From positions 41,046 to 105,045 of the forward strand of contig DATHUY010000149.1 of NCBI GenBank assembly GCA_035461765.1: a stretch of 64,000 nucleotides of DNA. Reading direction: 5' to 3'. Shown piece by piece: positions 1 to 9,222 of this stretch (position 1 is its first letter; each line of letters starts with the position of its first letter). The notes under the pieces were generated by a model. The model did no database searches, was not told where the DNA came from, and was given only the letters and a program-made list of their open reading frames with translations. The position numbers were made by a program, and so were the translations under genes. This DNA is from Longimicrobiales bacterium. Lineage in GTDB: Bacteria; Gemmatimonadota; Gemmatimonadetes; Longimicrobiales; RSA9.

Positions 1-43
1 CCGATCAGTTCCTGTGACCCGCGCGGGCGTGATTCACGGCCCG

Positions 44-1375
44 TCAGTTCGTGAGCCGGGCGCCCGCATCCATGCCGCCTGTGTAATAATCCAGCACCTG
101 GTCCTGGTACACCAGCGTGTAGCGTGCGCGGACCTGCGCGCTCATGGCATCGACATACGCCGTGCGGGACTGGGTGAGCTCGAACAGGGTCGCAACGCCG
201 GCATCATAGCGTGCTTCCGTCGAGGTGAGGGCCTGCTGCGCCGCGGCGACGCGCGCGTCCGCCGCATCCAGTCGCGCGACGGCCGCCTCGCGATCAAGCA
301 CGGCACGCTTCACCTCCAGCGCGACCTGCTGACGCTGGTCTTCCAGGCTGAGCCGGGCATTGTCCACCTGCACGTTCGCGCGCTCGATCGCGCGTCCGCT
401 CGTGAGTCGGTCGAACAACGGGAGCGACACCGACAGGCTCACGGAGCCGCCGCGTGACTGGTCGAGCTGATCGGTCAGGCCGAGCTCGGCAGCGCTCGAG
501 TAGTTCGCGCCGTAGCCGGCGGACAGTGACACGGTCGGCATTCGCGATGCTGCCGCGGCGCGCACGCCCTGCTCTGCCGCGTCGGTGCGCGCGGCAAGCG
601 CCGCGATGTCCGCACGTCGCTGCAAAGCCTGGTCGACGAGCGTGGGCACATCGAGCAGGATGTCGCGCGCCGCATCAGCGATCGCCGGCGCCTCGAACTC
701 GTACTCGGCTGCCGCGTCCAGCCGCAGCGCCTGCACCAGCGCCACTTCCGCCAGCTCACGGGAGCGCTCCGCCTCCACGAGCGTCGAGCGTGCGGCCGCA
801 GCCGTCGCCCGCTGCTGATACAGGTCGGCGATCGGACGGGCGCCGCGGTCCACGAGGATCACCAGCTCCGCTTCGCGATCCCTCTGTGCGGACAGATTGT
901 CCTCCGCCACGCGCACCTGCTCGCGCGCCTCGATCAGCGTCAGGTATCCGGAGATCACGGAGAATACCACATCCTGGCGCGTCCGCGCCGCATCCATGGA
1001 GCCGGCCGTCTCCTGGAGCTCGGCGCTGCGCAGGTTGGCCATGTTCGCGAACCCGTCGAACAGCGTCACACTCGACGACAGCCGCGCATTCACCGACTGC
1101 GAGGCGCCGCCGATACCGCTCGACTGGAGATCCTGTGACCCGGACGTGCTGAGGCGCAGGTCGGGCAGGAAGCTCATCCTCGCATCCGACACGGCCAGCG
1201 CGTTCAACGTCTGCGTATTCTCCGACCGCGCAATCGCACTGCTCTGGCGAAGTGCGATTCCGATCGCCTCGTCGAACGTGACTATCGTGGGAGCCTGGGC
1301 AGATGCCCCGCTGCCAATCCCGAGCGCGATCGCCACGATCGCACCCATCCACCGCCATCCATGTATGTCAGCCAT
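44..1375 (-). CDS. TolC-family outer-membrane efflux channel
   Basis: This is the outer-membrane channel subunit of a tripartite exporter. The 443-residue protein has an N-terminal signal peptide (hydrophobic AIVAIALGIGSG followed by ASAQA). Its long helical repeats are rich in Ala, Arg, Gln and Glu, arranged as the two homologous OEP halves typical of TolC. The length matches the family. I start at the ATG at 1375, which has AGGGA about ten bases upstream; an in-frame ATG at 1402 is the alternative. It is the last gene of a four-gene minus-strand unit (adaptor, ATPase, permease, channel), so it probably serves that MacAB-like pump. The substrate is unknown. It is distinct from the second TolC-type gene at 50941-52221. 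Confidence 0.93.
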   Translation of the reverse strand: MADIHGWRWMGAIVAIALGIGSGASAQAPTIVTFDEAIGIALRQSSAIARSENTQTLNALAVSDARMSFLPDLRLSTSGSQDLQSSGIGGASQSVNARLSSSVTLFDGFANMANLRSAELQETAGSMDAARTRQDVVFSVISGYLTLIEAREQVRVAEDNLSAQRDREAELVILVDRGARPIADLYQQRATAAAARSTLVEAERSRELAEVALVQALRLDAAAEYEFEAPAIADAARDILLDVPTLVDQALQRRADIAALAARTDAAEQGVRAAAASRMPTVSLSAGYGANYSSAAELGLTDQLDQSRGGSVSLSVSLPLFDRLTSGRAIERANVQVDNARLSLEDQRQQVALEVKRAVLDREAAVARLDAADARVAAAQQALTSTEARYDAGVATLFELTQSRTAYVDAMSAQVRARYTLVYQDQVLDYYTGGMDAGARLTN

Positions 1376-1453
1376 GATCAGTTGTCCCTGTCCAATGTTC
1401 ATCCGTTGATGTGACTGCCCTGCCCCTGCGTGTCGCGCTTCTGGATCTCAAGC

Positions 1454-2671
1454 TCACTCGTACCGCAGCGCCTCGATCGGATCCAGGCCCGCCGCACGCC
1501 GCGCCGGATAGAAGCCGAAGAACACGCCCACTGCGCCGGCGAACCCGAGCGCCATCATTACTGTTGGCGCCGAGATCAGCGTGCTCCAGCCCGTGATCCC
1601 GGCGACGACAGCACTGCCCGTGTAACCGAGCGCGACGCCGAGCAGTCCTCCCGCAACCGACATGACAACGCTCTCGATCAGGAACTGGGTCTGCACGTCG
1701 CTGCCGCGTGCGCCGAGCGCGAGGCGCAAGCCGATCTCGCGGGTGCGCTCGGTCACGGACACCAGCATGATGTTCATGATGCCGATCCCGCCGACCAGGA
1801 GAGAGATGCTCGCGATGGCCGCCAGCAGGAGCGTCATGACCTGAGTCGTCCCCTGTGCCGCGTCGGCGAGCTCGGCCTGGTTGCGAACCTGGAAGTCATC
1901 CGGCTCGTTCGGCGCGAGACCATGGCTGTCGCGCATGATTGCAGCGATCTCCGCCTGTGCGGCCGTCACGTCCTGAGGGTTGAACGTACTGGCCAGGATC
2001 TGCGCGATGAACGTGCGGCCGCTGAGTCGCGTCTGCACGGTCGAATACGGCGCCAGCACCACGTCATCCTGGTCACTGCCCTCCGCCGTCTGCCCCTTGG
2101 ATGCGAGCACGCCGACGATCGTGAACGGCACGTCGCGCACGCGCAGCTGCTGTCCGACCGCATCACCGTGCGGGAACAGGTTGGCCGCGACCGTCGCGCC
2201 CAGTACGGCCACCTTGCGCATGGCCTTCACGTCCGACTCGTCGAAGAACACGCCCGACTCCATGCCCCAGTCGCGGATCTGCGTGTAGTCGGTGTCGACG
2301 CCGTTGATCATCGTGCGCCAGTTGCCCTCACCGCCGACCACCTGCAGTCGCGTGACGATCACCGGTGACACCGCGGCGAGCAGTGTGTTCTGCGAATCGA
2401 TCGCGTCCACGTCCTCGACGGTCAGCCGGTTGAACGTCTGCGCACCCTGACTGACACCGCCCGTCTGCGCGGCACCGGCCGTGATCACAAGCATGTTCGT
2501 TCCGAGCCCCTGCACCTGGCGCTCGATCTGCGCCTGTGCTCCCGCGCCGACCGCCACCATGATGATGACGGCGCCGACGCCGATGATGATGCCGAGCATC
2601 GTAAGCAGCGTGCGCATTGCGTTCTTGACGATGCTCTGCACTGCCACGCGGACCATCACGACTGCCTTCAT
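1454..2671 (-). CDS. MacB-like ABC transporter permease (FtsX type)
   Basis: Membrane subunit of a MacB-type ABC exporter, which works mechanically on a periplasmic adaptor instead of moving solute through the inner membrane. The 405 residues show one N-terminal membrane segment (LLTMLGIIIGVGAVIIM), a large periplasmic MacB_PCD-like domain of about 220 residues, and three C-terminal segments with the FtsX signature VTERTREIGLRLALGA. The nucleotide-binding domain is a separate gene, unlike fused E. coli MacB. The start ATG overlaps the ATPase stop by four bases (ATGA), so translation is coupled. Family assignment is secure; the exported substrate (macrolide, peptide or lipid) cannot be read from sequence. 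Confidence 0.95.
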   Translation of the reverse strand: MKAVVMVRVAVQSIVKNAMRTLLTMLGIIIGVGAVIIMVAVGAGAQAQIERQVQGLGTNMLVITAGAAQTGGVSQGAQTFNRLTVEDVDAIDSQNTLLAAVSPVIVTRLQVVGGEGNWRTMINGVDTDYTQIRDWGMESGVFFDESDVKAMRKVAVLGATVAANLFPHGDAVGQQLRVRDVPFTIVGVLASKGQTAEGSDQDDVVLAPYSTVQTRLSGRTFIAQILASTFNPQDVTAAQAEIAAIMRDSHGLAPNEPDDFQVRNQAELADAAQGTTQVMTLLLAAIASISLLVGGIGIMNIMLVSVTERTREIGLRLALGARGSDVQTQFLIESVVMSVAGGLLGVALGYTGSAVVAGITGWSTLISAPTVMMALGFAGAVGVFFGFYPARRAAGLDPIEALRYE

Positions 2672-3420
2672 GCGGCACCTGCCATCTCGTATGTGACTGC
2701 GCCTGCCGCATCGAGTGCGGCAATGCGCCGGTTCAGTACTGCCTCGTCCCGGATGATTCTGCCGTCGCGCAGCTCGATCACACGCTTCGCGTACTCCGCG
2801 ATGTCGTGCTCGTGCGTAACCAGCATTACCGTGACGCCTTCGTCGTTCAGCTCCTGGAACAGCGCCATCACTTCCATGGAGGTGCGGGAGTCCAGGTTGC
2901 CGGTGGGCTCGTCGGCAAGCAGCAGTGCCGGCTGCGTCACGAGCGCGCGTGCAATCGCCACGCGCTGTTGCTGGCCGCCCGACAGCTCGCCCGGATCGTG
3001 GCCGAGCCGGTCGCCGAGCCCGACACGCTCGAGGGCCGTCGTAGCCAGCGCCCGCGTGTCCAGCTTCCGTCCCGAACGGTCGTAGAGCAGCGGCAGCTCG
3101 ACGTTCTCCAGCGCGCTCGTCCTCGGCAGGAGATTGAAGCCCTGGAACACGAAGCCGAGCTTGCGATTCCTGATGTCGGCCAGCCGGTCCTTCGTGAGCT
3201 CATCCACGCGCACATCATCCAGCGTGTAGCTGCCGCTCGTCGGCCGGTCCAGGCAACCCAGAATGTTCATCAGCGTCGACTTGCCCGAGCCCGATGCGCC
3301 CATGATGGCCACCATCTCACCCGCGCCAATCGTCACGTCCACCCCGCGCAGCGCACGCACTTCCGTGCTGCCCATGCGGTATACCCTCTCCAGCCCGCGC
3401 GCCTCGATCACGTTCGCCAT
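2668..3420 (-). CDS. MacB/LolD-like ABC transporter ATP-binding protein
   Basis: The 250-residue cytoplasmic ATPase energises the adjacent permease. Visible motifs are Walker A GASGSGKST, signature LSGGQQQRVAIARAL and Walker B LLLADEPTGNLD, with the H-loop in VMLVTHEHD. These are characteristic of the MacB/LolD (o228) subfamily. I start at MANVIEARGL (ATG at 3420), where homology begins and where GGAGA precedes the codon; the open frame extends further upstream only because it runs over the adaptor gene in another frame. It lies between the adaptor (8-base gap) and the permease (4-base overlap), so the three are one transcription unit. Confidence 0.96.
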   Translation of the reverse strand: MANVIEARGLERVYRMGSTEVRALRGVDVTIGAGEMVAIMGASGSGKSTLMNILGCLDRPTSGSYTLDDVRVDELTKDRLADIRNRKLGFVFQGFNLLPRTSALENVELPLLYDRSGRKLDTRALATTALERVGLGDRLGHDPGELSGGQQQRVAIARALVTQPALLLADEPTGNLDSRTSMEVMALFQELNDEGVTVMLVTHEHDIAEYAKRVIELRDGRIIRDEAVLNRRIAALDAAGAVTYEMAGAA

Positions 3421-3428
3421 GATGTCTC

Positions 3429-4742
3429 CTAGAAACGGCCGGGGCCGCCCGGCGCACGCTGCGTGCTCTGGAACGGGTTCGGTGCCGCCTGTGCGCCGGC
3501 GCCGCCCGTCGTACCGGCGATCACTTCCATCCCCTCGCTCACGCCCGGGCCGCGTACCTCGGTGTTCTGCCCATCGGTCATGCCGGTCTGCACCGGCACC
3601 ATCTTCGGGGCACCGCTGTCGTCGATCAGCCACAGCACGCTGCGGTTCGTCGAACCCGTTCCGCGCGCCGCCCCACCCGTTCCGCGCGCCGCCGTCCCGG
3701 TTCCACGCGCCGCCGTCTGCGCGCCGGCCGGACGTGCCGTACCGCTCCGCGCTGTCCGCTCGCCTTCCGACGCCGCAGCATCGCCCGACCCGTTCGCGGC
3801 CTGCCGGTTCGCCATCGCCGTCGCGCGCATCTCTTCCGTCGGCTGGAACCGCAGCGCGGCATTCGGCACCTTGAGCACGTCATCGGCTCGTGCCACGATG
3901 AATTCGACGGTCGCGGTCATGGCCGGCAGGAGCCGCAGCTCGGGGTTCGCCACAGCGATCACGACGCTGTAGCTGACCACGTTGTCCTGCCTGACCGACT
4001 GCAGGCGCACCTGCTTGACGACGCCCGTGAACTCCTGGTCGCCGTATGCCTGCACCGTGAACCGAACGTCCTGGCCGCTCGAGATCCGGCCGATGTCGTT
4101 CTCATCGACGGATGCCAGGATCTCCATCTGCGACAGGTCCTGCGCCAGCAGGAACAGCGTGGGTGCAGATGTGCTCGCCGACACCGTCTGCCCGAGATCG
4201 GCCGCACGCTCGACGATGATGCCGTCGATCGGCGCGCGGATCTCCGTGTATGCCAGGTTGCGCCGCGCACGCTCCAGCCCGACCTGCGCGGACGTGAATG
4301 CCGCCTTCGCCACCGTGTAGCTGTACTGCGCCTGCTCCAGCTCCGTTTCCGTGATCACCTTCTCGGCGAACAGATCCTTCGCTCGCGCCAGCGCACGCTC
4401 TGCCTGGTCGACTTCCGCCTGATTGCGCATCACCGTCGCCTGCGACGACTGTACTTCCTGCTGCAGGATCACGGGATCGATCCGCGCCAGCAGCTGACCC
4501 CTCGTCACGCGGTCATTGAAGTCGGCAAACAGCTCCGCGACCTGACCTGACACCTGCGTGCCGACCTCCACGGTCTCGGTCGGCTGCAGCACCCCCGTGC
4601 TCGTCACCACCGTCTCGATCGTGCCCTGCTCCACTGCCACGAACCGGTACGATTCCGCATCCGCGGCATCGCGTCCGACGAACGCCCACACCACCAGGGC
4701 CAGGGCGACCATTGCCGCGGGAATCCAGATCTTCCTCTTCAT
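3429..4742 (-). CDS. MacA-like periplasmic adaptor (HlyD/RND family)
   Basis: Membrane-fusion protein joining the ABC permease to the outer-membrane channel. It has an N-terminal anchor (IWIPAAMVALALVVWAF), a barrel-sandwich half (GTQVSGQVAELFADFNDRVTRGQLLARIDP), a coiled-coil hairpin (QAEVDQAERALARAKDLFAEKVIT), the returning lipoyl half (IRAPIDGIIVERAADLGQTV) and a beta-barrel domain. The start is the ATG at 4742 with AGGACA just upstream. An unusual low-complexity insert of about 60 residues, rich in Gly, Ala, Arg and Thr, interrupts the membrane-proximal region and contains a 7-residue repeat encoded by a 21-bp tandem repeat. It is first in the operon and divergent from the cysteine synthase gene. 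Confidence 0.95.
   Translation of the reverse strand: MKRKIWIPAAMVALALVVWAFVGRDAADAESYRFVAVEQGTIETVVTSTGVLQPTETVEVGTQVSGQVAELFADFNDRVTRGQLLARIDPVILQQEVQSSQATVMRNQAEVDQAERALARAKDLFAEKVITETELEQAQYSYTVAKAAFTSAQVGLERARRNLAYTEIRAPIDGIIVERAADLGQTVSASTSAPTLFLLAQDLSQMEILASVDENDIGRISSGQDVRFTVQAYGDQEFTGVVKQVRLQSVRQDNVVSYSVVIAVANPELRLLPAMTATVEFIVARADDVLKVPNAALRFQPTEEMRATAMANRQAANGSGDAAASEGERTARSGTARPAGAQTAARGTGTAARGTGGAARGTGSTNRSVLWLIDDSGAPKMVPVQTGMTDGQNTEVRGPGVSEGMEVIAGTTGGAGAQAAPNPFQSTQRAPGGPGRF
3655..3717. repeat. Three tandem 21-bp units inside the adaptor gene
   Basis: Three consecutive 21-base units, each starting CC(C/G)GTTCC, are read on the minus strand as a repeated AARGTG(T/G) heptapeptide. 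They differ from each other at only a few bases. The repeat keeps frame and adds a flexible basic linker to the MacA-like protein. Copy number in such a minisatellite may vary between strains. Confidence 0.85.
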
Positions 4743-4853
4743 GACATGTCCTGTTGTTCCGGTTGTCGTCTCCACGGGGCCCTATCAAGCACCGCCTATG
4801 CCGATCACAATGCGTTGGGAGAGAACGACTTTGGCGAGGAACTGCGGGAATGG

Positions 4854-4892
4854 ACTGCGGATTCCGCACTTCCGCCGTGCGGATTCCGCAGT
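4854..4892. promoter_or_regulatory. Paired palindrome between the export operon and cysK
   Basis: Two copies of the perfect 13-bp palindrome TGCGGATTCCGCA lie at 4856-4868 and 4878-4890, with centres 22 bp apart (about two helical turns). Together they also form a larger inverted repeat, with 16-base arms (15 of 16 paired) and a 7-base loop. The site sits in the 224-bp space between two divergent genes (adaptor start 4742, cysK start 4967). That position suggests a double operator for a dimeric regulator. A hairpin or an extragenic repeat element is the alternative. Confidence 0.5.
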
Positions 4893-4966
4893 CTCGCCCG
4901 TGCTCGCGGCTGATCATCGGCCGCTGTACGATCACGGATCGGAACGCGACTACCCCGGGAGACGAT

Positions 4967-5935
4967 ATGGGACAGCAAGAGCGGATCTACGACGACATCA
5001 CGAAGACGGTGGGCGGCACGCCGCTGATCTACCTGAACCGGCTCGCGGCGGGACTGCCCGCGCGCATCGCGGTGAAGCACGAGGGATTCAATCCGTTCAA
5101 CTCGGTCAAGGACCGGATCGGCGTGGCGATGGTGGAGGACGCGATAGCGCGGGGCGCTCTCAAACCGGGCATGACGATCGTGGAGCCGACGAGCGGCAAC
5201 ACGGGGATCGGCATCGCGTACGCGGCGGCGGTGCTCGGGTATCGCTGCATCTTCACGATGCCGGACACGATGACGGTGGAGCGGCGCAACATGCTGCGGG
5301 CGCTCGGCGCGCGTGTGGAGCTGACGGAGGGGGCGAAGGGGATGAAGGCGGCGATGGCGCGGGCGGAGGAGATCGCGTCCGAGCTCGGCGATCGTGCGTG
5401 GATCCCGCAGCAGTTTGCGAATCCGGCCAACCCGGCCATCCACTATCGGACGACGGGCCCGGAGATCTGGTCGGACACCGCGGGGCGGGTGGACATCTTC
5501 GTGTCGGGGGTCGGCACGGGCGGCACGATCACGGGCGCCGGCCGTTACCTGCGCGAACAGAAACGGGACATCCGGATCGTGGCGGTGGAGCCTGCGGAGA
5601 GTGCGATCCTGTCGGGCGGGCAGCCGTCACCGCACAAGCAGCAGGGCATCGGCGCGGGCTTCGTACCCGAGGTGCTCGACACGGACGTATTCGATGAGGT
5701 AGTGCGCGTCACGAACGAGGATGCGATCGAGACGACGCGCCGGCTCGCACGCGAGGAAGCGATCTTCGCGGGGATCTCATCCGGCTCGATCACGTGGGCG
5801 GCACTGCAGATCGCGGCACGTCCGGAGAACGCCGGGAAGCTCATCGTGTCGATCATCTGCGATTTCGGCGAGCGCTACCTGTCGAATCCCGTATACACCG
5901 AGATGCCGGACGCGGACGCGCTCGCTATTCCGTGA
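4967..5935 (+). CDS. cysK: Cysteine synthase A (O-acetylserine sulfhydrylase)
   Basis: PLP-dependent enzyme making L-cysteine from O-acetylserine and sulfide in the cytoplasm. The 322-residue protein carries the lysine motif [11 protein letters not shown], the substrate loop [16 protein letters not shown], the phosphate-binding GTGGTITG and the C-terminal SSGS motif. The start is the ATG at 4967 with GGGAG just upstream; the frame is open further upstream but without family sequence. The stop overlaps the convergent VOC gene by 11 bases. A paired palindrome lies about 75 bp upstream. A cystathionine beta-synthase-like variant is possible, but the length and motifs favour CysK. Confidence 0.95.
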   Translation: MGQQERIYDDITKTVGGTPLIYLNRLAAGLPARIAVKHEGFNPFNSVKDRIGVAMVEDAIARGALKPGMTIVEPTSGNTGIGIAYAAAVLGYRCIFTMPDTMTVERRNMLRALGARVELTEGAKGMKAAMARAEEIASELGDRAWIPQQFANPANPAIHYRTTGPEIWSDTAGRVDIFVSGVGTGGTITGAGRYLREQKRDIRIVAVEPAESAILSGGQPSPHKQQGIGAGFVPEVLDTDVFDEVVRVTNEDAIETTRRLAREEAIFAGISSGSITWAALQIAARPENAGKLIVSIICDFGERYLSNPVYTEMPDADALAIP

Positions 5936-6815
5936 CGGCGGTCAGCCGCAGCGGCGTCTGCCACGGATCGAGGGCGATGCTCCCGCCGATTTCTTCCGGT
6001 GATACGACGCAGCCGTTGCGCGCCAGGCTGTCGGCCGCGGCGGCGACATCGGCCGTGGTCGGCAGTACGAGGTCCCAGCTCAGGAGCTGCGGCTCGTGCT
6101 CGGCCGGCGGCACGGCGTGCGCGCCGGCCCAGGTGTTGACGCCGAGGTGGTGATGATAGCCGCCGGCTGCCATGAACAGTGCGCCGGGATAGCCGGAGAC
6201 CATGACATCGAAGCCGAGTGCGTCATGGTAGAACGACCGCGCGGCGGCGATGTCGCCGACGTGCAGATGCACGTGTCCGATGCTGGTGCCGGCGGGCATG
6301 CCATCCCAGGACTCGCCGCCGGCTGACTCGATGATGGCGGCTCCGTCGAGCGGGTCGGTGGACATCGCCAGCTCGCCGCCGCGGGTCGTCCATTCGGAGC
6401 GCGGCCGGTCACGGTACAGCTCGATGCCCAGGTCGTCGGGATCCTGGAGATACAGCGCCTCGCTCACGAGGTGATCCGCCGCGCCCGGGTGCACGCCATG
6501 GCTCATGAGGTGTGACAGGAGCCGCCCCAGTGCCGGGCGGTCGGGCAGCAGGACCGCAAAGTGATAGAGTCCGAGCCGGCCGCCTCGGGAAGTGCGGGGC
6601 TGGGCACCCGCGCGCAGCTCGAGCAGAGCCCGCTCGCTGCCGGCGGCGGCGAGGCGTGCCCGCTCGCCGTCGCGCGCGATGACGTTCATCCCCAGCAGGC
6701 CCTCGTAGAAGGCGAGGGACCGGGAGAGGTCACTGACCTGGAGGCGCACTGCGCCCGGATGCGACTCCGCAGGCAGCCGGTACCCTGGCGGCGCCATGCC
6801 GTAACCGTTCTCCAT
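5925..6815 (-). CDS. Two-domain VOC (glyoxalase/extradiol dioxygenase-like) protein
   Basis: Metal-dependent vicinal-oxygen-chelate superfamily protein of 296 residues with two beta-alpha-beta-beta-beta modules. The first starts at [21 protein letters not shown], the second at [23 protein letters not shown]. Possible metal ligands are the His in LYHFAVLL and in HVHLHV, the HHHLGVNTW motif, and acidic residues such as GIELYRD. Architecture and length resemble Bacillus CatE-type catechol 2,3-dioxygenases. The ATG at 6815 has an excellent AGGGAGG site. It is divergent from the AbgT gene and convergent with cysK, which it overlaps. The substrate is not deducible; ring-cleavage or thiol-conjugate chemistry are both possible. 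Confidence 0.88.
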   Translation of the reverse strand: MENGYGMAPPGYRLPAESHPGAVRLQVSDLSRSLAFYEGLLGMNVIARDGERARLAAAGSERALLELRAGAQPRTSRGGRLGLYHFAVLLPDRPALGRLLSHLMSHGVHPGAADHLVSEALYLQDPDDLGIELYRDRPRSEWTTRGGELAMSTDPLDGAAIIESAGGESWDGMPAGTSIGHVHLHVGDIAAARSFYHDALGFDVMVSGYPGALFMAAGGYHHHLGVNTWAGAHAVPPAEHEPQLLSWDLVLPTTADVAAAADSLARNGCVVSPEEIGGSIALDPWQTPLRLTAVTE

Positions 6816-6949
6816 CGTTACCTCCCTTTGCGGGTCACCGCCGGCGCAGTACTGGCCGCGCCATCCTCGACGATGCAATATGTGGGTCCCCGCGCCGGTG
6901 TGCCGACCAGGCACGCCCCGCACGCGTTGAACTGAAACGTGCAGACCCC

Positions 6950-8509
6950 ATGAACAGAGTCGATCCGCCGACGGAGGCCGGTACCGCACCGCCACGATTC
7001 ATCGATCGTGCGCTGAACTGGATCGAGCGCGCCGGCAACACACTGCCGGATCCGGCCGCGCTGTTCCTCATCCTGCTGTTTGTGGTGTGGGGGCTGTCCG
7101 CGCTCCTCGCGCCGATGTCGTTCTCCGAGATCGATCCACGCACGGACGCGCCGATCCAGATCGTGAACCTGCTGACGGGCAGTGCGATTGCCGAGTTCCT
7201 GTCGACGATGGTCACGACGTTCACCAGCTTTCATCCGCTGGGCGTGGTACTCGTCGCGCTGCTCGGGGTCGGCGTCGCGGAGCATACGGGCTTCATCAAC
7301 GCCGGTCTGAAGGGAATGCTCAGCTTCACATCGCCGAAGCTGCTCACGCCGATGCTGATCCTCGTCGCCATCGTCAGTCACACGGCGGCCGATGCGGGCT
7401 ATGTGCTCGTCATCCCGCTCGGCGGTGTCATCTTCTATGCCGCCGGCCGCCATCCGCTCGCCGGTATTGCGGCCGCGTTCGCCGGCGTGTCCGGCGGATT
7501 CAGCGCGAACTTCATCCCGTCCAGCCTGGACCCGCTGCTGTCCGGGCTGACGCAGGAAGCCGCACAGATCATCTCACCGGAGCGGCTCGTCAATCCGTTG
7601 TCCAACTGGTTCTTCACCGGCGTATCCAGCATCCTCATCGTGCTGGTTGGCTGGTACCTGACGGACCGCGTGGTCGAGCCGCGTCTGCGCCATGTCGCCA
7701 TCGACGGTGATCCCGACGAGATCCCGCGGATGGAGGAGCTGGGGCCGCGCGAGCGCCGCGGCCTTGTCTGGGGCGGCATCGCGTTCGCGCTTGGCCTGGT
7801 CGTGCTGGTTCTCGGCTCAGCTCCCGCCGGCGCGCCCATGCGTTCGCCCGACGGCGAGCTGACCGCGTCGACCGCACCGCTGATGCAGGCGATCGTGCCG
7901 CTCATCTTCCTGCTCTTCCTGCTCCCGGGCATTGCCTACGGTTACGGCGCGAAGACGGTGGAGAGCCACCGCGACATCATCAAGGGGATGAGCAAGGCCA
8001 TGAGCACGATGGGCTATTACATCGTGCTCGCCTTCTTCGCCGCTCTCTTCATTGCCGCGTTCGGCCGATCGAACATCGGGGCCCTGCTCGCACTCAAGGG
8101 AGCCGGTGTGCTGAAGGCGCTCGCGTTGCCCGGTCAGCTTACGATCATCGGGATCATTCTGCTCACGGGCATGGTCAACCTGCTGATCGGTTCGGCATCG
8201 GCGAAGTGGGCGCTGCTGGCCCCCATCTTCGTACCCATGCTGATGGAGCTCGGGCTCTCGCCCGAGCTGACGCAGGCGGCCTATCGTGTAGGTGACTCCA
8301 CGACCAACATCATCACACCGCTCATGCCGTACTTCCCGCTGGTCGTCGTGTTCAGTCAGCGTTACGTGAAGAATACGGGGATCGGCACGCTCGTCTCGAT
8401 GATGCTGCCCTACTCCGTCGTGTTCCTGATCACCTGGACGATCTTCCTGATCAGCTACTGGCTGATCGGCATTCCGCTCGGTCTCCAGGCGCCCTACATC
8501 TATCCGTGA
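6950..8509 (+). CDS. abgT: AbgT-family transporter
   Basis: The 519-residue inner-membrane protein has around eleven to thirteen hydrophobic segments. AbgT hallmarks include the N-terminal IERAGNTLPDPAALFLIL, the GVGVAEHTGFI segment, GFSANFIPSSLDPLLSGLTQEAA and the C-terminal ASAKWALLAPIFVPMLM with RVGDSTTNIITPLMPYF. The family imports p-aminobenzoyl-glutamate, and several members export sulfonamides by proton exchange. No AbgA/AbgB hydrolase genes are adjacent, which favours a stand-alone carrier. It ends in a perfect hairpin shared with the convergent FMN reductase. A paralogue lies at 59847-61508. Confidence 0.95.
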   Translation: MNRVDPPTEAGTAPPRFIDRALNWIERAGNTLPDPAALFLILLFVVWGLSALLAPMSFSEIDPRTDAPIQIVNLLTGSAIAEFLSTMVTTFTSFHPLGVVLVALLGVGVAEHTGFINAGLKGMLSFTSPKLLTPMLILVAIVSHTAADAGYVLVIPLGGVIFYAAGRHPLAGIAAAFAGVSGGFSANFIPSSLDPLLSGLTQEAAQIISPERLVNPLSNWFFTGVSSILIVLVGWYLTDRVVEPRLRHVAIDGDPDEIPRMEELGPRERRGLVWGGIAFALGLVVLVLGSAPAGAPMRSPDGELTASTAPLMQAIVPLIFLLFLLPGIAYGYGAKTVESHRDIIKGMSKAMSTMGYYIVLAFFAALFIAAFGRSNIGALLALKGAGVLKALALPGQLTIIGIILLTGMVNLLIGSASAKWALLAPIFVPMLMELGLSPELTQAAYRVGDSTTNIITPLMPYFPLVVVFSQRYVKNTGIGTLVSMMLPYSVVFLITWTIFLISYWLIGIPLGLQAPYIYP

Positions 8510-8516
8510 GTGCGCG

Positions 8517-8546
8517 CCGGCCGGATGCTGTCAGGCATCCGGCCGG
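8517..8546. terminator. Bidirectional hairpin between convergent genes
   Basis: Perfect 12-bp inverted repeat (CCGGCCGGATGC with its complement, 6-base loop) immediately after the AbgT stop. It includes the last codons and stop of the convergent FMN reductase. There is no clear T-run on either side, so it may act with Rho or as a 3' stability element. Confidence 0.6.
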
Positions 8547-9109
8547 TCTCGCGCCTGCGACGGCGCTCCCATCCGCTCCATCCACGCCGCGAAGTCCCGC
8601 AGGAACGCCGCGAGGAACTCACGCGTTGGGTCGTGTACGAGCTGCCCGTCCGCGAACTTGTCTTTCATGTGCCCGACTACCACGCCGGGATGCGGCATGA
8701 TGAGCGCGAGCGTGGACATCAGCGTGAGCTTCAGCACCTGCTGCCCGCGGGCGGTTCCGACGGCACCGCCCGATGCACCCATGAGCGCCACCGGCCTGCC
8801 TTTGAGCGGGGACTTCATTCCGGGCCGTGATACCCAGTCGATCGCATTCTGCAGCACGCCGGGAACGGAGTGGTTGTACTCCGGCGATGCGATGACGATA
8901 CCGTCTGCTTCCGCGACCGCGCTCTTCAGGGCGCGTACCTCCGCCGGCCGGTCATCGTCCGTGTCGAGATCGCCGTTGTAGAGCGGTACGTTCGCGAGAT
9001 CGAACGGCTCGATGTGCATGCCTGCGGGCGCGAGGTCGACTGCCGCGCGGAGCAGCATCCGATTATAAGAGCCGTGTCGCAGGCTGCCCGCTATTCCCAC
9101 CACTCTCAT
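8531..9109 (-). CDS. NAD(P)H-dependent FMN reductase family oxidoreductase
   Basis: Flavodoxin-like fold enzyme of 192 residues, probably using NAD(P)H to reduce FMN, quinones, azo compounds or chromate. The phosphate-binding loop GSLRHGSYNR sits directly after the first strand (VVGIAG). The flavin-contacting motif SPEYNHSVPGVLQNAIDWVSRP is intact. A start at ATG 9109 puts the first strand at the N terminus and has AGGACGG upstream; an in-frame codon at 9139 would only add an unstructured leader. It is convergent with AbgT, and its stop lies inside the shared hairpin. Confidence 0.93.
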   Translation of the reverse strand: MRVVGIAGSLRHGSYNRMLLRAAVDLAPAGMHIEPFDLANVPLYNGDLDTDDDRPAEVRALKSAVAEADGIVIASPEYNHSVPGVLQNAIDWVSRPGMKSPLKGRPVALMGASGGAVGTARGQQVLKLTLMSTLALIMPHPGVVVGHMKDKFADGQLVHDPTREFLAAFLRDFAAWMERMGAPSQARDRPDA

Positions 9110-9222
9110 TGTGCCGTCCTGTGTCGCATGAATCTCCACCCGCAGACGTCAGACGCAATGCGGGTTCCAGCCGCTGTGGTATCGAAGATGCCTGTATCAC
9201 CGGTACCCAGAGGAGGTGGACG

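Noticed and set aside
454..1152. Long open frame on the plus strand across the TolC gene
   Set aside because: It is the antisense shadow of a well-supported TolC gene, with Arg/Pro-rich low-complexity product typical of GC-rich reverse frames.
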